Below are positions 49,678 through 59,632 of a stretch of 64,000 bases of DNA, piece after piece; the stretch's first letter is position 1, and every line of letters begins with the position of its first letter. A program made the position numbers and the translations under genes. Origin of the DNA: Neptuniibacter sp048548695 (GTDB taxonomy: Bacteria > Pseudomonadota > Gammaproteobacteria > Pseudomonadales > Balneatricaceae). The notes beneath the pieces are model-generated. The model had not been told where the DNA came from and searched no databases. It saw only the letters and a list, made by a program, of their open reading frames with translations. The stretch lies in NCBI RefSeq assembly GCF_048548695.1, contig NZ_JBLYIF010000006.1, one strand, 5' to 3'.

Positions 49678-50133
49678 ATGTTTAGAGGTGTTAATCAAAT
49701 CAACCTCGATGCCAAAGGGCGGATGGCAGTGCCGTCGCGTTATCGCGACCGGCTTGTTGACTGCTGTGGCGGACAGTTGGTTGCTACGATTGATACCGAA
49801 GAGCGTTGCCTGCTGCTGTATCCCCTGCCTGAATGGGAGGAGATTCAAGAGAAAATTGAATCTCTGCCTAGCTTTAATCCAGCTGCTCGCCGGATTCAGC
49901 GGTTGTTGATCGGTCATGCCACCGATCTGGACCTGGACGGCAGCAGTCGTGTGTTACTGCCTGCGCCACTGCGGGAATATGCCGAACTGGACAAAAAGGT
50001 TGTGTTGTTGGGGCAGGGGCAGAAGTTTGAAATCTGGAGTGAGGAGCGCTGGCTGGCAACCCGCGACAGCTATTTAGCACTGGCTGAAGAAGGAACAGCA
50101 CTGCCTGATGAACTTTTAAATCTTTCACTCTGA
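49678..50133 (+). CDS. mraZ: Transcriptional regulator MraZ
   Basis: 151 residues (E. coli 152). Two AbrB-like halves: MFRGVNQINLDAKGRMAVPSRYRD and ATDLDLDGSSRVLLPAPLRE, each with the DxxGR DNA-contact motif. It forms a ring that binds the TGGG repeats upstream of its own gene. First dcw gene; rsmH follows at 15 bp. Confidence 0.97.
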   Translation: MFRGVNQINLDAKGRMAVPSRYRDRLVDCCGGQLVATIDTEERCLLLYPLPEWEEIQEKIESLPSFNPAARRIQRLLIGHATDLDLDGSSRVLLPAPLREYAELDKKVVLLGQGQKFEIWSEERWLATRDSYLALAEEGTALPDELLNLSL

Positions 50134-50148
50134 TATGGGGCTGAGTAC

Positions 50149-51087
50149 ATGACGCAGGCATATGGACATATCACCGTCTTACTGCAGGAAGCAGTGAATG
50201 CGCTGGTTCAGAATCCCGATGGTTTTTATGTGGATGGCACCTTTGGCCGGGGCGGTCATTCCAGCTTGGTATTGCAAAGCCTTGGTGATGCCGGGCAGTT
50301 GCTGGGGATTGATAAAGATCCAGAAGCGATCAAACACGCCCGTCAACGCTTCGCTAATGAACCTAGATTCCAAATTGCCCACGGTAGCTTTGCTGAGATG
50401 CAGGCACTGGTAGAGCAAGCCGGCTATATGGGGCAGGTCGATGGGGTGCTGCTGGATTTAGGCGTGTCATCGCCGCAACTGGATGATGCCAGTCGTGGCT
50501 TCAGTTTTATGCAGGATGGTCCATTGGATATGCGTATGGACACCAGTCGGGGAGAAAGTGCTGCGGATTGGATTGCTCATGCAACCGAGGCTGAAATAGC
50601 AGATGTTCTATTTACCTACGGTGAAGAGAGGTTCGGCCGACGCATGGCGCGGGCGATCGTAGCTGAGCGTGAACAGGCACCGATTACGACTACTGGCAGA
50701 TTGGCCAGTGTGGTGGCGGCGGCTAATCCAGCGTGGGAGAAAGGAAAGCACCCGGCTACTCGGGCATTTCAAGGTATTCGAATACATATTAATCGTGAAC
50801 TTGAAGACCTTGAACGCTGCCTTGATCAGGCTCTGGAAGTCTTGCGGGTAGGCGGCAGATTGGTGGTGATCAGCTTCCATTCATTGGAAGACCGTATAGT
50901 GAAGCGCTTTATTCGTAAGCATGTTAAAGGCGATGAGCACCTGCCACTGGATATACCGGTAACTCAGGCGATGCTCAAAATTCGTCTGAAAAATGTGGGT
51001 AAAGCGGTCAAGGCAGGTAAGGCCGAGACCGAAGTCAATGTTCGGGCACGCAGCGCAGTGATGCGGGTGGCGGAGAAAGTAGCGTGA
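50149..51087 (+). CDS. rsmH: 16S rRNA (cytosine1402-N4)-methyltransferase RsmH
   Basis: 312 residues. HITVLLQEAVNAL, GTFGRGGHSSLVL (SAM site), LLDLGVSSPQLDDASRGFSF, and RLVVISFHSLEDRIVKRFI. Works on the same nucleotide as RsmI. Its stop overlaps the ftsL GTG start. Confidence 0.97.
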   Translation: MTQAYGHITVLLQEAVNALVQNPDGFYVDGTFGRGGHSSLVLQSLGDAGQLLGIDKDPEAIKHARQRFANEPRFQIAHGSFAEMQALVEQAGYMGQVDGVLLDLGVSSPQLDDASRGFSFMQDGPLDMRMDTSRGESAADWIAHATEAEIADVLFTYGEERFGRRMARAIVAEREQAPITTTGRLASVVAAANPAWEKGKHPATRAFQGIRIHINRELEDLERCLDQALEVLRVGGRLVVISFHSLEDRIVKRFIRKHVKGDEHLPLDIPVTQAMLKIRLKNVGKAVKAGKAETEVNVRARSAVMRVAEKVA

Positions 51088-51446
51088 AACAGCTACTGCG
51101 TCGATTATGGCCGGCAGCCAAAAGTGACACGGATGCTGAGCTAGTCGGTCAGTTTTACAGTGCTGAAGAACTGCTGCCTAGATGTTTAGTGGCTGCGGCA
51201 AGCGTGCTGCTGGTGGTGGGTTGTTGTCTGGCGGTGGTGCTGAATGCTTTTGAGTACCGTCGCTTATTTAACCAGCATCAGATTTTGGTTGAGCAGCGTG
51301 ATGAGCTGCAGGTGGAGTGGAGTCAGCTGCTGCTGGAGCAAAGTGCCTGGGCCGCTAATAACCGGGTTGAGAAACAAGCAGAAAAACACCTGGCTATGAC
51401 CGTGCCGGGGATTGAGCAGATTGAGGTGGTTGAAAATGAGCGATAA
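51084..51446 (+). CDS. ftsL: Cell division protein FtsL
   Basis: 120 residues, bitopic: cytoplasmic N-terminus, one membrane helix (about 36-57, VAAASVLLVVGCCLAVVLNA), then a periplasmic coiled coil (HQILVEQRDELQVEWSQLL). It forms the FtsQLB complex. The start is GTG. It overlaps ftsI by 11 bp. FtsL is poorly conserved; the position between rsmH and ftsI makes the call firm. Confidence 0.94.
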   Translation: MKQLLRRLWPAAKSDTDAELVGQFYSAEELLPRCLVAAASVLLVVGCCLAVVLNAFEYRRLFNQHQILVEQRDELQVEWSQLLLEQSAWAANNRVEKQAEKHLAMTVPGIEQIEVVENER

Positions 51447-53142
51447 ACCAGTCACAGCAGCCATTAGCCGAGGCTGGCGTCTTTGGCTGGTGATGTTGTT
51501 GCTGTTGCTGGTGGCGCTGGGTATCACCGGTCGCATGCTCGGCCTGTACATCACCGAACAGGACTTTTTGCAGGGACAGGGTGAGGCACGCACAGTGCGC
51601 GTGATTCAGGCCCCTGCGCATCGAGGCATTATTGCTGATCGCCATGGTGAGCCGTTGGCGGTGAGTGCGCCCGTAGCAACGATTTGGGCAGATCCGGCGA
51701 AAATGAATTTAGAGCATGCCAGCATGGGTAAAATGGCGGCGCTACTGCAGATGAGCCGCCCGGTATTGTTGCGCAAACTCAGTGAAAATCGCGAACGTCG
51801 GTTTATTTATCTAAAACGTCAGGTAACCCCTGAACTGGCCTCGCAAGTGCTGGCGCTGGCGATTCCTGGTGTGCATATTGATCGGGAGTACAAACGTTTT
51901 TATCCCGCTGGTGAAGTCACCACGCATCTAGTGGGTTTCACCGATTTAGATGGTAAAGGCCAGGAAGGTCTGGAACTGTCGTTTGAAGATTGGTTACACG
52001 CCGAACCCGGTAAACAGATGGTGATGAAGGACCGACTTGGCCGCACAATTAAACACATTCGTGAACTGAGTCCGGCGCAGAACGGCAGTGATATGCAGCT
52101 GACCATTGATCTGCGGTTGCAGTATCTGGCCTATAGAGAGTTAAAGGCAGCTGTACAGACACATAAGGCTGATGGTGGTTCTCTGGTGATGCTGGATGCC
52201 GCCACCGGCGAAATTCTGGCTATGGTTAATCAGCCCTCTTACAACCCTAATGACCCGGCGCAACGGATACCATCTCTGTTGCGTAACCGGGCGCTTACCG
52301 ATGTGTTTGAGCCGGGTTCAACTATGAAGCCGCTGACCGTCGCGGCGGCCTTAATGAGCGGCAAGTATCGCCCTGAAACCGTGGTGCATACTGCGCCGGG
52401 CTACATTCGGGTTAAAGGTAACACCATTAGGGACCACCGCAATTATGGTGACCTTGACCTGACGGGCATCATTACTAAATCCAGTAATGTAGGTGTAACC
52501 AAGCTGGCCTTGAGTATGGATCCGGGCGCTGTGGTTAACCTGATGCGGAATGTTGGTCTTGGCCAGGCCACAACCCTGGGTTATCCGGGCGAAAGCAGTG
52601 GCGTACTGCCTTATCTTGCAGATAAACAGGTGGTAGAACGCGCCACTATGTCATACGGCTATGGTTTGTCTGTTACCCCATTGCAGTTGGCGCAGTCCTA
52701 TCTGGCATTAGCCAATGACGGGGTGATGACACCGCCGAGTCTGATTAGACAGTCGGAAGCGAATACAGGCGTTCGGGTGATGCCTACCGATGTGGCGCGA
52801 AATGTCAGAGCTATGATGGAAACCGTCATCAGTGCGTCTGGTACCGGAAGGCGTGCTGCGGTACCCGGTTATCGGGTTGCCGGTAAGACCGGTACCGTGC
52901 ATAAAGTCGGCAGTGGCGGTTACATAGATGATCAATATATTTCGGTTTTTGCTGGTATCGCTCCAGCCAGTAATCCGCGTTTGGTGACGGTGGTGATGGT
53001 GGATAATCCCAAAGGACAGGAATACTACGGTGGCGAAGTCGCCGCGCCGGTTTTCTCGCGCACCCTATCCGGAGCTTTGAGATTGTTGAATGTGCCGCCA
53101 GATGATTGGCCGAAACCTACCGGTCAAGTGGTACAACGTTAA
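51436..53142 (+). CDS. ftsI: Peptidoglycan transpeptidase FtsI (PBP3)
   Basis: 568 residues. Membrane anchor (about 15-40), pedestal domain, and transpeptidase with nucleophile Ser in EPGSTMKPLTV (SxxK), SSNVGV (SxN) and AGKTGTVHK (KTG). It crosslinks septal peptidoglycan with FtsW. The ATG at 51436 lies inside the end of ftsL. Confidence 0.97.
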   Translation: MSDKPVTAAISRGWRLWLVMLLLLLVALGITGRMLGLYITEQDFLQGQGEARTVRVIQAPAHRGIIADRHGEPLAVSAPVATIWADPAKMNLEHASMGKMAALLQMSRPVLLRKLSENRERRFIYLKRQVTPELASQVLALAIPGVHIDREYKRFYPAGEVTTHLVGFTDLDGKGQEGLELSFEDWLHAEPGKQMVMKDRLGRTIKHIRELSPAQNGSDMQLTIDLRLQYLAYRELKAAVQTHKADGGSLVMLDAATGEILAMVNQPSYNPNDPAQRIPSLLRNRALTDVFEPGSTMKPLTVAAALMSGKYRPETVVHTAPGYIRVKGNTIRDHRNYGDLDLTGIITKSSNVGVTKLALSMDPGAVVNLMRNVGLGQATTLGYPGESSGVLPYLADKQVVERATMSYGYGLSVTPLQLAQSYLALANDGVMTPPSLIRQSEANTGVRVMPTDVARNVRAMMETVISASGTGRRAAVPGYRVAGKTGTVHKVGSGGYIDDQYISVFAGIAPASNPRLVTVVMVDNPKGQEYYGGEVAAPVFSRTLSGALRLLNVPPDDWPKPTGQVVQR

Positions 53143-53154
53143 GGTGAGAACATA

Positions 53155-54621
53155 ATGCAACTGCGCAACAGACAACTGACAGAACTGATACCGGAGTGGG
53201 CAACACCAGCCTGCACCGGTATTGCTGTTTCTGGTCTGTGCCAGGATAGCCGTCAGGTGTTGCCTGGAATGTTGTTCTGCGCCCGCAGCGGTCTGCAGCA
53301 TAAGGGTGTTGACTTCGTGCCGGCAGCCGTAGCAGCTGGTGCTTGTGCAGTACTGGTGGATGCCTCTGAACTCCCATCCTGTCCGCGAGTAGATGTGCCG
53401 GTCATTGCTATTCCCAATTTGGTGGGCCAGCTCGGTTTGGTTGCCGCACGTTATTACGCTGACCCCAGCCATCAGATGGTGTTGATTGGTATTACTGGCA
53501 CTAATGGCAAAACGTCTTGTGCTCATTTTCTGGCGCAGGCGCTGAATCAGTTGGGCCGAAAAACCGCGTTAATCGGTACGGTTGGTAATGGTTTTCCGGG
53601 CCAGCTTGATCTGGCAACACATACCACTCCAGATGCGATTAGCCTGCAAAAACTGCTGGCGGAATTTAAGGCTGATGCGGCGGAGATCGTGGTGATGGAG
53701 GTGTCCAGTCATGCCCTGGAACAGATGCGGGTTGCGGGCGTGGCATTTGATTATGGTCTGTTTACTAACCTGACCCGTGACCACCTTGATTACCATGACA
53801 CCATGGAGGCTTATGGTGCTGCCAAAGCGCGACTGTTCACCGATTACCCACTGAAAATGGCTGTGATCAATCGTGATGATGCTTTTGGTGAGTCCTTGTT
53901 GCTGCGTGCTGACTTGGCGGGCGAGGCTTGCTGCGTCGGACGTAGCCAGGGGGATGTTCATCTCAAAGCCTATCGTTTAACTCAGCAGGGGCTAGAAGGA
54001 GAGTTTAATACTCGCTTGGGTGCGATTCCTTTTAAGAGTGGCCTGCTGGGTGAGTTTAATCTGGATAACCTGTTGTTGGTTGCCGCTGTACTTGAGGCGG
54101 AAGGTTATTCTGCCGAACAGATCAGCAGCGCCGTATCTGGCCTGCAAGCTGTGCCAGGGCGCATGCAAGCCTTGCTTGCCGGGCAAGGGCCGGTGGTCAT
54201 TATTGACTATGCCCATACCCCGGATGCATTGGAAAAAGCTTTGCAGGGTGCCCGAGCACATTGTTCTGGCGTGCTTTGGTGTGTGTTTGGTTGTGGCGGT
54301 GATAGAGATCAGGGCAAACGCCCTCTGATGGGTGCAGTGGCAGATCGCTTGGCAGATGAAGTTATTATCACCAGTGATAATCCGCGGCATGAAGATGCAG
54401 ACAGTATCATCATCATGGTGGCTTCGGGCGTTAAGCAGCACACGCCTTATATAGAAGCGGATCGTGCTACAGCAATTACCCGGGCCGTGCAGCAGGCGGG
54501 TAAGGCCGACCTGGTACTGGTCGCAGGCAAAGGGCATGAGGATTACCAGGAGATTGCCGGTCAGCGTTATTCCTTTAGTGATTATGACGTTTGTCAGCAG
54601 GCGCTGGAGGCGAGGATATGA
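53155..54621 (+). CDS. murE: UDP-MurNAc-L-Ala-D-Glu:meso-diaminopimelate ligase
   Basis: 488 residues. P-loop GITGTNGKTSCAHFLAQAL at ~115, the carbamylated Lys region YGAAKARLF, and DNPRHED, the motif for meso-diaminopimelate rather than lysine. Adds the third stem-peptide residue. Its stop overlaps the murF ATG. Confidence 0.97.
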   Translation: MQLRNRQLTELIPEWATPACTGIAVSGLCQDSRQVLPGMLFCARSGLQHKGVDFVPAAVAAGACAVLVDASELPSCPRVDVPVIAIPNLVGQLGLVAARYYADPSHQMVLIGITGTNGKTSCAHFLAQALNQLGRKTALIGTVGNGFPGQLDLATHTTPDAISLQKLLAEFKADAAEIVVMEVSSHALEQMRVAGVAFDYGLFTNLTRDHLDYHDTMEAYGAAKARLFTDYPLKMAVINRDDAFGESLLLRADLAGEACCVGRSQGDVHLKAYRLTQQGLEGEFNTRLGAIPFKSGLLGEFNLDNLLLVAAVLEAEGYSAEQISSAVSGLQAVPGRMQALLAGQGPVVIIDYAHTPDALEKALQGARAHCSGVLWCVFGCGGDRDQGKRPLMGAVADRLADEVIITSDNPRHEDADSIIIMVASGVKQHTPYIEADRATAITRAVQQAGKADLVLVAGKGHEDYQEIAGQRYSFSDYDVCQQALEARI

Positions 54622-55982
54622 TCGGCACATGGCATCTATCGGATTTGCAGCAGTTTGCCGGCGCCGTGACTAAGGATACCTCGTTTAGTGGTGTCAGCAC
54701 GGATACACGCTCCATTAAACAGGGTGATCTGTTTGTTGCTTTGGTAGGGCCAAACTTCAATGGCCATAACTTTGTGCAGCAAGCGGCAGCAGCGGGTGCT
54801 GCAGGTTTGGTGGTGTCCCAGCAAGTGGACAGCACGCTACCGCAATGGCAGGTAAAGGATACGCGGCTTGCCCTCGGGCACATCGCGCTGGCGAACCGCT
54901 GTCGCTTTCAGGGACCGTTATACGCAGTCACCGGCAGCAGTGGCAAAACCACGGTAAAAGAGATGCTGCTGTCGATTCTGTCTGGTCAGCACAGAGTGCT
55001 GGCGACGCAGGGTAATCTGAATAATGACATCGGTGTACCGCTGACGCTGATGCAACTGGATGATGACAGTGAAGTTGCGGTGATCGAGCAGGGGGCGAGT
55101 GCAGTGGGAGAAATTGCCTATACCACTGAGCTGGTATTGCCCGATGTGGCGATCCTGAATAATGCCATGGGTGCGCATCTGGAGGGGTTTGGTTCTCTGC
55201 AGGGCGTGGTGAAAGCTAAAGGTGAAATTTTTAACCAGCTAGCAGCGAGAAATGGGACGGCGGTGATTAACCTTGATGACCCGCATGCAGATGTTTGGTT
55301 GCAACAAACCACAGGGCAGAAACAGGCCACTTTTTCTTTGCATAACACGGCAGCCGATTGCTACGCCTCGGAACTGCAAGCCGGAGAGAATGGCTGTTAT
55401 TGCTTCCGTTTACATCTGCAAACTGGGTCTGCGTTGGTGCAGTTGCAGGTGATGGGTCAACACAATGTTGCGAACGCGCTGGCTGCTGCCGCGGCAGTGG
55501 ACGCTGGCGGTTTGCCGTTGGCTGAAATTGTCGCCGGGCTGGAGCGCTTTGCAGCGGTAAAAGGGCGTATGCGCCCATGCCAGTCAAGTAATGGCGCATT
55601 AGTCATAGATGATAGCTACAACGCCAATCCAGGTTCGGTGTTAGCCGCGGTGGATTTATTGGCGACATTGCCAGGGGAATCCGTGTTGGTACTGGGGGAT
55701 ATGGCGGAGTTGGGTGATGGCGCTGAAGAGGCGCATGCAACAGTTGGTTGCCGGGCAGCACAGAAGGGGATCTGTCACCTGTGGGTGACGGGTGTGCTGT
55801 CTCGGCACACCGTTACTGGCTATGCGAATGCAGCCGGTGCGGACGGTCAGTACTTTGCTGACAAGAATGAACTGATAGCGGCGTTACTGCCGCGGGCGAA
55901 GGCCGGAGTTAATATTCTGGTCAAAGGATCCCGCAGTGCCGGGATGGAACAGGTCGTTGCTGGCCTGGAACAAGGGGAATAA
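54618..55982 (+). CDS. murF: UDP-MurNAc-tripeptide:D-Ala-D-Ala ligase MurF
   Basis: 454 residues. P-loop AVTGSSGKTTVKEMLL, EQGASAVGEIAYTTEL, DDSYNANPGSVLAAVDLL. Completes the UDP-MurNAc-pentapeptide. The ATG at 54618 overlaps murE; in-frame starts further upstream lie inside murE. Confidence 0.96.
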   Translation: MIGTWHLSDLQQFAGAVTKDTSFSGVSTDTRSIKQGDLFVALVGPNFNGHNFVQQAAAAGAAGLVVSQQVDSTLPQWQVKDTRLALGHIALANRCRFQGPLYAVTGSSGKTTVKEMLLSILSGQHRVLATQGNLNNDIGVPLTLMQLDDDSEVAVIEQGASAVGEIAYTTELVLPDVAILNNAMGAHLEGFGSLQGVVKAKGEIFNQLAARNGTAVINLDDPHADVWLQQTTGQKQATFSLHNTAADCYASELQAGENGCYCFRLHLQTGSALVQLQVMGQHNVANALAAAAAVDAGGLPLAEIVAGLERFAAVKGRMRPCQSSNGALVIDDSYNANPGSVLAAVDLLATLPGESVLVLGDMAELGDGAEEAHATVGCRAAQKGICHLWVTGVLSRHTVTGYANAAGADGQYFADKNELIAALLPRAKAGVNILVKGSRSAGMEQVVAGLEQGE

Positions 55983-55988
55983 AAAGGC

Positions 55989-57071
55989 ATGTTATTACTG
56001 ATTGCCGACTTCTTATCGCAGTACTACAGTGGCTTCGCTGTGTTTCAGTACCTGACGCTAAGGGGTATTTTTGGCGTTCTCACGGCGCTGATGATTTCAT
56101 TGTGGGTTGGCCCCTGGCTGATTCGGCAGCTGCGCACCAAACAAATTGGTCAGGCAGTGCGCAGTGATGGCCCGCAGACTCACCTGAGCAAAGCAGGTAC
56201 GCCAACCATGGGGGGCGCCTTGATACTGGTGGCTATCGCCAGCAGTACGCTGTTGTGGAGTGACCTAAGTAACAAGTATGTCTGGATTACACTGGGTGTT
56301 ACGCTGATTTTTGGTGCAGTTGGTTGGGTTGATGACTACCGGAAAGTGGTAGAAAAGAACCCTCGTGGCCTGCCTGCCCGCTGGAAATATTTGTGGCAGT
56401 CAGTGGGTGGCCTGGGTGCAGCTTTATTGTTGTATTACTTTGCGCAAACCCCGGCTGAGACCGGTTTGCTGATCCCATTCCTGAAAGACGTCACCCTGCC
56501 ACTGGGTGTCTTCTTTGTGGTGTTTACCTATTTTGTCATCGTCGGTTCATCTAATGCGGTGAATTTGACTGATGGGCTGGATGGTTTGGCGATTCTGCCA
56601 ACGGTGCTGGTCGGTGGAGCCCTGGGGGTATTTGCCTACCTGTCAGGGCATGCCAAATTTGCTGATTATTTGTTGATTCCTTACATTCCCGGCGCCGGTG
56701 AACTGATTATTTTCTGCGGTGCGATTGTTGGTGCCGGACTTGGCTTTCTCTGGTTTAACACCTATCCCGCCCAAGTATTTATGGGTGATGTGGGTGCACT
56801 GTCTCTAGGGGCTGCGTTGGGTGTGATTGCAGTGATCATCCGCCAGGAGCTGGTGCTGTTTATTATGGGCGGGATCTTCGTAGCGGAAACAGTATCGGTG
56901 ATTTTGCAGGTGGCATCGTTCAAGTTGACCGGGCGGCGGATATTCCGCATGGCTCCGCTGCATCATCATTTTGAATTGAAAGGCTGGCCGGAACCGCGGG
57001 TAATTGTTCGGTTCTGGATTATTACTGTGGTGCTGGTGCTGATTGGCCTGGCGTCACTGAAACTTCGTTAA
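55989..57071 (+). CDS. mraY: Phospho-MurNAc-pentapeptide translocase MraY
   Basis: 360 residues (E. coli 360), ten membrane helices. GTPTMGGALIL, the Asp-rich VGWVDDYRKV, NLTDGLDGLA, and MAPLHHHFELKGWPE with the conserved His cluster. Makes lipid I on undecaprenyl phosphate. Confidence 0.98.
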   Translation: MLLLIADFLSQYYSGFAVFQYLTLRGIFGVLTALMISLWVGPWLIRQLRTKQIGQAVRSDGPQTHLSKAGTPTMGGALILVAIASSTLLWSDLSNKYVWITLGVTLIFGAVGWVDDYRKVVEKNPRGLPARWKYLWQSVGGLGAALLLYYFAQTPAETGLLIPFLKDVTLPLGVFFVVFTYFVIVGSSNAVNLTDGLDGLAILPTVLVGGALGVFAYLSGHAKFADYLLIPYIPGAGELIIFCGAIVGAGLGFLWFNTYPAQVFMGDVGALSLGAALGVIAVIIRQELVLFIMGGIFVAETVSVILQVASFKLTGRRIFRMAPLHHHFELKGWPEPRVIVRFWIITVVLVLIGLASLKLR

Positions 57072-57083
57072 ACGGGAACGTAA

Positions 57084-58436
57084 ATGGCACTTATCGCCAC
57101 AGATCAATTTCGCATAGTGATCGGCCTGGGTCAGACCGGGCTGGCCTGTGCTCGTTATCTGGCGAAAAAAGGTTGGCCATTTGCTGTTGTCGACAGTCGT
57201 TCCGAGCCACCCGGTGCTAAAGAGTTAAAAGCTGAATTGCCGGATGTTGAATTACGTTGTGGCGATTTTGATAGCCATTATCTGCAGCAGGCGGCGGAAT
57301 TAATTGTCAGTCCTGGGGTGGCTACCAGTGAGCCTGCTATACAGGCTGCAATATCCGCGGGTGTGCCGGTTATTGGTGATATTGATCTGTTCTGCCGTGA
57401 GGTGTCTGCACCGATTGTCGCCATCACTGGTTCTAATGCCAAAAGCACAGTGACTACGCTGGTCGGTGAGATGGCTCGGTCCGCCGGTAAGCGGGTAGGT
57501 GTCTGCGGCAATATCGGCTTGCCGGTGCTGGAGATGCTGCAACAGCCAGCAATGGATCTGTATGTCATTGAGTTGTCCAGTTTTCAGCTGGAAACGACCC
57601 ATGAACTGCGGGCTGAAGTGGCCACAGTGCTGAATATCAGTCCGGACCATCTCGACCGTTACCCCAATATGCAGGCCTATTATCAGGCTAAACACCGAAT
57701 ATTCCGTGGCTGTCGCCATGCAGTAATAAACTGTGATGACCCACTTACGGCTCCTTTGTTGCCTAAAGATATACCTACGGTGAGTTATCGTCTGGGTTGC
57801 CCGGACCTAAAACAGTTTGGTTTGATCCAGCAGGATGGCCGGCAGTGGTTAGCTCAGGGGCCGGAGCTGCTATTGGATGTCACAGAATTGAAGATCCGTG
57901 GCAGCCACAATATTGCCAATGCACTGGCGGCGCTGGCACTGGGCCAGATGTCCGGTTTGCCTATGTCGGCGATGTTAGCGGCACTGCGTGCCTTCCCCGG
58001 ACTTGAACACCGTTGTCAGTGGGTGGCTGAAATCGCTGGTGTTCACTACTTCAATGACTCTAAGGGCACCAATGTAGGCGCTACCCTGGCAGCGTTAAAT
58101 GGGCTGGGGCAGACATTAACGGGTGAACAAAAAATCATTTTGCTGGCGGGTGGTGTAGGCAAGGGCGCTGAATTCAGTGAGTTGGCAGCCCCGCTGGCGC
58201 AGTATGGCCGGGCGTTAGTGTATTTCGGCCAGGACGGCGCTCAGCTTGCGGCTGAGGTCGGTAATATAGAAAGCTTTGCGGCGCAGAGTTTACCTGCAGC
58301 TGTTGGTCAGGCGGCCCGTCTGGCGCAACCCGGGGACCTAGTGTTGCTTTCCCCTGCCTGTGCCAGCTTTGACATGTTTAGTGGTTACCCGGCTCGCGGT
58401 GAAGTCTTTGTGCAGGCAGTGGAGGGGCTGCAATGA
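57084..58436 (+). CDS. murD: UDP-MurNAc-L-Ala:D-glutamate ligase MurD
   Basis: 450 residues. GLGQTGLACARYLAKKG at the N-terminus, P-loop AITGSNAKSTVTTLV, NISPDHLDRYP, FNDSKGTNVGAT. The P-loop has AKST where KT is followed by T in most ligases, as in other MurD. The stop overlaps ftsW by four bases (ATGA). Confidence 0.97.
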   Translation: MALIATDQFRIVIGLGQTGLACARYLAKKGWPFAVVDSRSEPPGAKELKAELPDVELRCGDFDSHYLQQAAELIVSPGVATSEPAIQAAISAGVPVIGDIDLFCREVSAPIVAITGSNAKSTVTTLVGEMARSAGKRVGVCGNIGLPVLEMLQQPAMDLYVIELSSFQLETTHELRAEVATVLNISPDHLDRYPNMQAYYQAKHRIFRGCRHAVINCDDPLTAPLLPKDIPTVSYRLGCPDLKQFGLIQQDGRQWLAQGPELLLDVTELKIRGSHNIANALAALALGQMSGLPMSAMLAALRAFPGLEHRCQWVAEIAGVHYFNDSKGTNVGATLAALNGLGQTLTGEQKIILLAGGVGKGAEFSELAAPLAQYGRALVYFGQDGAQLAAEVGNIESFAAQSLPAAVGQAARLAQPGDLVLLSPACASFDMFSGYPARGEVFVQAVEGLQ

Positions 58437-59632
58437 TTGCTCTCAACTGGCCATGGCTGGCAGCATCTGCTGCACGCGACAACAGCAAACTGTTACCTTT
58501 TGATCCATGGGTGCTGGGAGCTGCACTGAGTTTGATGTTGTTCGGGTTTGTGATGATTAGTTCTGCCTCGCTGGATGTGGCGATGCGTAATAATGGCACC
58601 CCGTATTACTACGTGTTTCGGCAGATGACATTTATGGCCATTGCCTTATTTGCTGCCATGGTGGTCTGGCGTATACCACTCTCATTTTGGCAGCAGACCG
58701 GTCATTGGTGGATGTTGATGGCAGGCGTATTGCTGGTTCTGGTGTTAATTCCGGGCATCGGTAAGGGCGTTAATGGCAGCCATCGCTGGTTGCCCCTCGG
58801 GCCTCTGAATTTACAGGCATCAGAGGTCGCCAAGTTTTGCATGGTGATTTACATGGGCGGCTATTTGGTGCGCCGACTGGATGAGGTGCGCAGCAGTTGG
58901 AAGGGGATTGCAAAACCAACATTACCCCTGGGTATTTTCTGTGTGTTGCTGTATTTCGAGCCTGACTTTGGTGCGTTGGTGGTCCTGATGGGCACGGTCA
59001 TGGGAATGATTTTCCTTGGTGGTATGCGCTTTTCTCAGTTTCTCACCGTGGTGAGTGGCGTGTTGTTATTGCTGGTCACCGTGGTGGGGTTACAGCCTTA
59101 CCGTGTGGCGCGACTGAAAAGTTTTCTGGACCCCTGGGCCGATCCGTTTGGCAGTGGTTATCAGTTATCCCAGGCCCAGATTGCCTTTGGTCGTGGTGAC
59201 TGGTTTGGTACTGGGCTGGGCAACAGTGTCCAGAAGCTGTTTTATCTACCCGAAGCGCATACTGATTTTGTCTTTTCAGTACTGGCAGAAGAGCTGGGGT
59301 TTGCTGGCGCCGCTGTGTTGATTGTTTTGTTCGCCATTCTGGTGGTGAGCATCTTCCGTATTGGTCGCCGGGCAGAAAAGCAAAAAGCCTTTTTTCCGGC
59401 GTATATCTGTTACGGGTTTGGCATTATTTTCGCCGCTCAGGCATTGATCAATATCGGAGTGAATGTGGGGGCGTTGCCAACCAAAGGCTTAACGCTGCCA
59501 CTGGTCAGTTATGGCGGGAGCAGTTTGTTGGTGAGTTGTATCATGCTCGCGGTTATTTTGCGGGTAGATTATGAACTGAAATGCCAGCAACTCAGAGGTG
59601 ACAAAAATCACCGGGAGGTGGTTGATGAATAG
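58433..59632 (+). CDS. ftsW: Peptidoglycan glycosyltransferase FtsW
   Basis: 399 residues, SEDS family with ten helices. Conserved GVNGSHRWLPLGPLNLQASE, EPDFGALVV (catalytic Asp region), SGYQLSQAQIAFGRG, and the signature NVGALPTKGLTLPLVSYGGSS. It polymerises septal glycan together with FtsI. It overlaps murG by eight bases. Confidence 0.97.
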   Translation: MIALNWPWLAASAARDNSKLLPFDPWVLGAALSLMLFGFVMISSASLDVAMRNNGTPYYYVFRQMTFMAIALFAAMVVWRIPLSFWQQTGHWWMLMAGVLLVLVLIPGIGKGVNGSHRWLPLGPLNLQASEVAKFCMVIYMGGYLVRRLDEVRSSWKGIAKPTLPLGIFCVLLYFEPDFGALVVLMGTVMGMIFLGGMRFSQFLTVVSGVLLLLVTVVGLQPYRVARLKSFLDPWADPFGSGYQLSQAQIAFGRGDWFGTGLGNSVQKLFYLPEAHTDFVFSVLAEELGFAGAAVLIVLFAILVVSIFRIGRRAEKQKAFFPAYICYGFGIIFAAQALINIGVNVGALPTKGLTLPLVSYGGSSLLVSCIMLAVILRVDYELKCQQLRGDKNHREVVDE